This document shows, in pieces, positions 62,537 to 64,000 of a stretch of 64,000 nt of DNA (positions within the stretch are counted from its first letter, which is position 1; each line of letters begins with the position of its first letter). The notes under the pieces are model-generated. The model did not search any database. It was not told where the DNA came from and saw nothing but the letters and a program-made list of their open reading frames with translations. A program made the position numbers and the translations under genes. The stretch lies in assembly GCA_040877545.1 (NCBI GenBank), contig JBBDNN010000074.1, positions 1-64,000 of the forward strand, in the 5' to 3' direction. The DNA comes from Gracilimonas sp040877545. GTDB taxonomy: Bacteria; Bacteroidota; Rhodothermia; Balneolales; Balneolaceae.

Positions 62537-63229
62537 TCAGGATGATTTATTTAGGTTATCGAGAAATGATTTTTCTAACTGATTCCCTGCTTTAATTGAT
62601 TTTTTCAGCCATTCAACCTTCAGAATTTCAATTTCATCTTCCGTTAATTTCCAATCCATTTCAGAACTACGGAGCCTTCTCGTAAAATTATACAGGCAAA
62701 TTGCAGCGCTAACCGAAATATTAAAACTTTCGCTAAATCCCGACATTGGAATTTTTATAAACCCATCAGCCAATTCTTTTGCCCTCTCACTAATTCCATC
62801 CAATTCAGATCCAAAAACAAGGGCTACTTTTTTATCGATAGGAAAATCATTGAGGTCAGAATCATTCTCGTGAGGAGTCGTTGCTATAACCTGGTATCCA
62901 TCTGCCTTAAGTTTGTTGAAACAACGTGCTGTATTTTTATTTTGTGGATCATTATACCGATGCAGAGAAAGCCATTGATCGGCACCTATGGTTACCTGAG
63001 CTGATGCCTCAAACTGGTTTTTATTTTCAATGATATGCACATCCTGTATACCAAAACCATCACAACTTCTCAAAACAGCACTTGCATTGTGTGGCTGGTA
63101 AATATCTTCAACCACAACTGTTACACGCCTTGTTCGCTGTTCTGCAACCTCACAGATTTTACTCCATCTGGCTTCGGTGGTAAACTCCCTCAGGTAATCA
63201 ATTAAACAGGAATGAATAGTTTTGCTCAT
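62537..63229 (-). CDS. trmH: TrmH-family tRNA/rRNA 2'-O-methyltransferase
   Basis: 230 residues. V-V-V-E-D-I-Y-Q-P-H-N-A-S-A-V-L-R-S-C-D is motif 1 with the catalytic Arg, V-F-G-S-E-L-D-G-I-S and I-P-M-S-G-F-S-E-S-F-N-I-S-V-S are motifs 2 and 3 of the SPOUT knot. The N-terminal and C-terminal extensions resemble TrmH (tRNA Gm18). Confidence 0.9.
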   Translation of the reverse strand: MSKTIHSCLIDYLREFTTEARWSKICEVAEQRTRRVTVVVEDIYQPHNASAVLRSCDGFGIQDVHIIENKNQFEASAQVTIGADQWLSLHRYNDPQNKNTARCFNKLKADGYQVIATTPHENDSDLNDFPIDKKVALVFGSELDGISERAKELADGFIKIPMSGFSESFNISVSAAICLYNFTRRLRSSEMDWKLTEDEIEILKVEWLKKSIKAGNQLEKSFLDNLNKSS

Positions 63230-63292
63230 GAGTCAAAATAAAAAAGTCTTGCACATTAAATATGAGCAAGTCTTAAAAATACTGGATATCGA

Positions 63293-63964
63293 TTATTTAC
63301 ACCTAAAAGTAAATCCTTTTTTCCGGATTGTTTCAATATAATCATACTCTGTATGCTCACGAATCTTTTTTCGAAGGTAGCTTATATAGACATTTATATA
63401 ATTAGTTTGCGTATCAAAATGTATATCCCAAACTTTCTCTGCAAGTTCTTCCTGAGTAATAACGCGGTTTCTGTTTTTCAAAAAATAAACCAACAAATTA
63501 AATTCATTATTTGTGAGCTGAACTTTAGAATTATTCACAGAAAATTCTCTTCTTAGCAAATTAACTTTTAGCTCACCGCAATTTAGCAGCTGATCTCCAC
63601 CCGTTTCTGTTCTGCGTTTTATTGCATCCATCCGGGCAATTAATTCTTCGGTATTAAAAGGCTTGGTGAGATAATCATCGGCACCAACTTTTAGACATTT
63701 TACTTTAACATTGGTTTCTTGCTCTCCCGAAAGTATTAGCACCGGAGTTTCAATGTTATGGTTTCGTAGATTTTCACAAACCTCATACCCATCACCATCT
63801 GGTAAACCCAGATCTAATATTATCATCTCAAATTCTGTCCCTTCCGCCATTTCCTCACCATCGGTAGCATTTTCAGCTGTGGAAACTGTGTTCCCATTAT
63901 GCTCTAAAACTGCTTTAACTAATGTTCGAACTGAAGGATCGTCTTCAATTACAAGTATATTCAT
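63293..63964 (-). CDS. OmpR/PhoB-family response regulator
   Basis: 223 residues. Receiver with D8-D9 pocket, D51 acceptor, and T-K-P lysine; then a winged-helix DNA-binding domain (about 125-223) with N-E-F-N-L-L-V-Y-F, Y-I-S-Y-L-R-K-K-I. No kinase in the window; one may lie beyond the upstream edge. Complete. Confidence 0.93.
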   Translation of the reverse strand: MNILVIEDDPSVRTLVKAVLEHNGNTVSTAENATDGEEMAEGTEFEMIILDLGLPDGDGYEVCENLRNHNIETPVLILSGEQETNVKVKCLKVGADDYLTKPFNTEELIARMDAIKRRTETGGDQLLNCGELKVNLLRREFSVNNSKVQLTNNEFNLLVYFLKNRNRVITQEELAEKVWDIHFDTQTNYINVYISYLRKKIREHTEYDYIETIRKKGFTFRCK

Positions 63965-64000
63965 TTCCCCTAAGTCAAATTGAGATTATAGCATCGTGAG

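Noticed and set aside
1..64000. CRISPR arrays, rRNA, tRNA, insertion sequences, prophage
   Set aside because: No regularly spaced repeats, no cloverleaf or rRNA sequence noticed in the gaps, and no transposase or phage structural genes among the frames.

Overview
The window is AT-rich, gene-dense bacterial chromosome that fits the Bacteroidota / Rhodothermota-Balneolota side of the tree. Several promoters match the Bacteroidetes-type pattern TTTG-N19..22-TAnnTTTG. Most genes lack a strong Shine-Dalgarno sequence. There is a DUF5686 outer-membrane protein with a carboxypeptidase-regulatory-like domain, a SurA/BamD type of Gram-negative envelope, NuoI of complex I, carotenoid tailoring genes and an HprK without visible PTS partners. 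Genus cannot be told from the window. I see no rRNA, tRNA, CRISPR array or intact insertion sequence.

1-2.6 kb is a small accessory patch: a RelE/ParE-type toxin-antitoxin pair, a frameshifted third small gene, a palindrome-rich segment, a PIN-toxin/antitoxin pair bracketed by a 15-bp direct repeat, and a small protein next to the wreck of a nucleotidyltransferase. 2.6-10.5 kb is housekeeping: SDR, type 2 isopentenyl-diphosphate isomerase (fni), short-chain prenyl diphosphate synthase, BamD-like lipoprotein, NadD, an LD-carboxypeptidase and a large DUF5686 protein. 10.5-16.4 kb holds a D-threonine-aldolase-like PLP enzyme, a lipoprotein e(P4)-type phosphatase and the operon of RimB-like protease, RimK ligase, AspA/AstE-like deacylase and DUF952. 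16.5-22.8 kb (mostly minus strand) has PrxQ, two small unknowns, an orphan nuoI with a canonical promoter, der and a UvrD/PcrA helicase.

23-33 kb holds a broken small membrane gene, thymidine kinase plus CNT nucleoside transporter, then a tightly overlapping chain of three SurA/parvulin-type periplasmic foldases leading into MoxR and a VWA-like membrane protein. 33-38 kb has a coiled-coil membrane protein with a lipoprotein partner, apt, tadA, an acyltransferase and an alpha/beta hydrolase. 38-47.8 kb is a compact type IV pilus-like assembly locus (PilC, PilB, cNMP-binding protein, PilT-like ATPase, PilM-PilN fusion, PilO-PilP fusion, secretin with a C-terminal SPOR-like domain) with no pilin or prepilin peptidase nearby. 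48-55.8 kb holds an orphan ferric-iron binding lipoprotein, DUF971, YajQ, CoA-binding protein, FKBP, an RlmL-type methyltransferase, a glycosyltransferase, a PrcB-like lipoprotein and an O-methyltransferase.

55.8-58.8 kb brings together an acyltransferase, a CrtC carotenoid hydratase and a membrane GT2 glycosyltransferase. This is the enzyme set expected for a carotenoid glycoside fatty-acid ester, as in the CrtC/CruC/CruD set of green sulfur bacteria. The window ends with a Xer recombinase, HPF, HprK, an M23 peptidase, a GC-richer non-coding remnant, TrmH and an OmpR-type response regulator.

The strongest leads for something new are the domain-fused pilus locus (secretin-SPOR, PilM-N, PilO-P, PilT-like ATPase with an altered Asp box) and the carotenoid ester cluster.
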